DNA of 64,000 nucleotides from Pterobdella sp. o SKG-2022. Taxonomy: Eukaryota; Annelida; Clitellata; Hirudinida; Piscicolidae. Where the stretch lies: NCBI GenBank assembly GCA_964035795.1, contig OZ038324.1, forward strand, positions 9,215,077 through 9,279,076, in the 5' to 3' direction. A program made the translations under genes and the position numbers. The notes beneath the pieces were generated by a model. It saw nothing but the letters and a program-made list of their open reading frames with translations. It had not been told where the DNA came from and searched no databases. This document shows, piece after piece, positions 62,301 through 64,000 of this stretch (position 1 is the first letter of the stretch; each line of letters opens with the position of its first letter).

Positions 62301-64000
62301 AGTAATCTTAAAGTAACAGTGATTTGATTAATGGATAGATTTTTTGTTATTGATGAAGATAGTTGGAAAGTAGCTAATTTTTAATGAACCAAATATAAAT
62401 ATATTCTATAAAAAAATAAATAACTTTATTTCCAGCTTCTTTATTCAAGTCTTTCTTTTTTTTAGTCTTTAAAAAATCTTTTCTCAGCTTTTTTTTTCTC
62501 ACAATGATGATAATGGAAATAATTAAAAACAAAAATATAAGGATTAACACAGAAATGAACGTTATTAATTTTGTATTGGAGGACCCGAGGATGACTGGGG
62601 AAGGTGTGGAATGGGAAGCGACAGTGTGGGTGAGTAGGGTGGTGTTATAAAGGGAACCTTCCTCGTCATACTCATCCTCATACTCATAATCTTCTTCTTC
62701 TTTGTCATATTCGTACATGAAGATTGTGGGTTGTGTAGATGGCTTTGTTATTTTTAGTTTCTTTTTCGCTTCTTCTTTTAGTGGATTTGCTAAAATTATT
62801 AGTTAAATATATAATAAAAATCAGTCAAATTGTTTTTAAAACTGGTATGGAATAAATGAAAAGATGATAAACTAATAATAATTAAAATATTATTGATAAT
62901 TAAATAATTGAAAAAATAAAGAAATAATTCGAATTTGAGTCACAAGTCTCACCTGATTTGAAAGACACCTCACTGATTAGCAACCACTGGTTCTTAAACT
63001 CAACCACGAAACTCAAATGCTTCGCTACAATCATATTGAGGTTGATGGTAACATCGCATATGTGAAACAAGGAAGGATGATTGTTTTGGGATGACACCAC
63101 TTCAATTTGTGAAGGCTTATTATTTGACAGAATCTCTATGTTATTCAATCTTTCGTCTTTGTTTTTTTCTATTGTGATTTTGTGTTTTGGTTTTTTTTTG
63201 TTTTTGAATTTTTCGTTTTCACTGTTATGTTTGTCTACCATGTTAGAGGATTTTTGCTTGTTTGGTGTGGTTATAACGAAGTCTGACTGACTGAAAACAA
63301 TTTCCTCCTTGGATAACACCCCATTTTCATCACTCAGCCAAACAAACAGTTTGGTGAACGGAGATACCTTTAAAATGTAACAACAATTTAGAACCATTAA
63401 GCATGAGCAACAAAAAATATTAAGTCAAAAACAGTTATGAGCATTTAAAACAAGTTTTATTCTTTAAAGATACCCTGTACCAATTTTTTGACAAGCATTT
63501 CAAGATTGAATTTAGTTTTTTAAAGACATTTTATGCATCGTTGTTCTTCAGATTCAAAATTTTAAAAAAATATACTAATAAATATATAAATAAAAGTTGA
63601 ATTTGTCGAAAATGTTAGTTTTTTTTTGAAAAATAAATGTATCTAAAAGTTTTCTTGTTGCATAGAAAAAATCAAAAAATTGAACCTAGTATAATTGCAA
63701 AAGTTCAAGTGAAAGAGAATTAAAGTGCGGAACCTTATCATCATGGGAACAGAGGCATGTGAAGGTGACGGACTTGAACTGACGTGTGCTGTAAGGGATA
63801 GCTTTTAAAATAAATAGTGATATATAATAAAGACTAACAAAAATATTTTTAATCGTTGTTTTATTGTTGAAAAATACTTTCAAATTTCAATATTCCTACG
63901 AGTGTTAGTTTCCAGTGTCAATAACTCAAAAAATGGTTAAAACAACTGGATACGACCAACTTAATAAGAACCTGATGAAGGAAAAGTAGAGATTGATAGG
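59383..64000 (-). CDS. Discoidin domain receptor-like tyrosine kinase, predicted pseudokinase (3' part)
   Basis: Eleven exons, the first cut by the window end: 64000-63972, 63788-63734, 63367-62953, 62789-62425, 62256-61543, 61380-61345, 61242-61121, 60929-60765, 60569-60449, 60297-60184, 60105-59383; 952 aa visible. The discoidin-like (DS-like) domain is recognisable from INLYFSF, RQFKSVTFTC and WLLISEVSF, which match DDR1/2 (WLLFSEISF). An acidic stalk, a membrane segment (LITFISVLILIFLFLIISII) with RKKK stop, and a juxtamembrane region of about 250 aa with several Tyr and Pro motifs follow, as in DDRs. The kinase has a normal glycine loop (IGKGEFGH), but the beta3 Lys aligns with Arg (LVLRL), the alphaC Glu with Lys, HRD is HGD (HGDLSARN) and DFG is DVA. 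An insert of about 70 aa separates VVDNCILQRGE from VYLPRPSHC. DDRs bind collagen; catalysis here is doubtful. The extracellular discoidin domain lies beyond 64,000. Confidence 0.9.
63595..63653 (-). mobile_element. Partial copy of the MITE at 9.9 kb
   Basis: AAGTTGAATTTGTCGAAAA and the following 40 bases match the reverse complement of the left arm plus spacer of the element at 9,899-10,068 (about 9,918-9,976) with a few differences. The other arm is missing. It lies in a receptor intron. Confidence 0.7.

Overview
The window is AT-rich, intron-rich animal DNA, probably from an invertebrate metazoan. The genes have short exons with GT/AG introns, the proteins are animal-specific or eukaryotic (discoidin domain receptor, AGFG, SET/TAF-I, SLC16-type transporter, Ig-superfamily receptor), and introns are packed with microsatellites and tRNA-derived SINEs. 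I cannot place the species from sequence alone. Almost no gene is visible as a long ORF. The models here were built by joining short open segments between splice sites with matching phase, checked against family sequence patterns known to me.

Left part (1-14.5 kb, + strand): a 10-exon SLC16/monocarboxylate-transporter-like gene (2,708-14,440) with a 7.2 kb second intron. That intron holds a palindromic MITE, ATGG/CATC tetranucleotide tracts and a CRE/ETS motif cluster. Middle (14.5-33.7 kb): no convincing gene. It has very long microsatellites, including about 850 bp of perfect (ACT)n, a truncated non-LTR reverse transcriptase, a degenerate tRNA-like SINE and one weak small-gene candidate behind a TATA box. 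Next (33.8-48.5 kb, + strand): a 12-exon gene for a secreted or surface protein of about 675 aa with three Ig domains, Asn-rich linkers and a hydrophobic C-terminal tail that looks like a GPI-anchor signal.

Right part (51.7-64 kb): three compact minus-strand genes. They are AGFG (ArfGAP with NPF motifs, 489 aa), SET (249 aa, 365 bp upstream of AGFG) and the 3' part of a discoidin domain receptor running off the window end. A small + strand gene for an 88-aa single-pass membrane protein (57,444-58,234) lies between SET and the receptor, divergent from SET.

The most interesting items are the receptor's kinase domain, which has lost the canonical form of four catalytic motifs (a predicted pseudokinase DDR), the Ig-superfamily gene with its unusual third domain, the 88-aa membrane protein, the frequent AAG|G acceptors, and the complementary GGATGG/CCATCC repeats near opposite ends of introns. 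The genes do not form an obvious pathway; they look like independent housekeeping and surface-protein loci.
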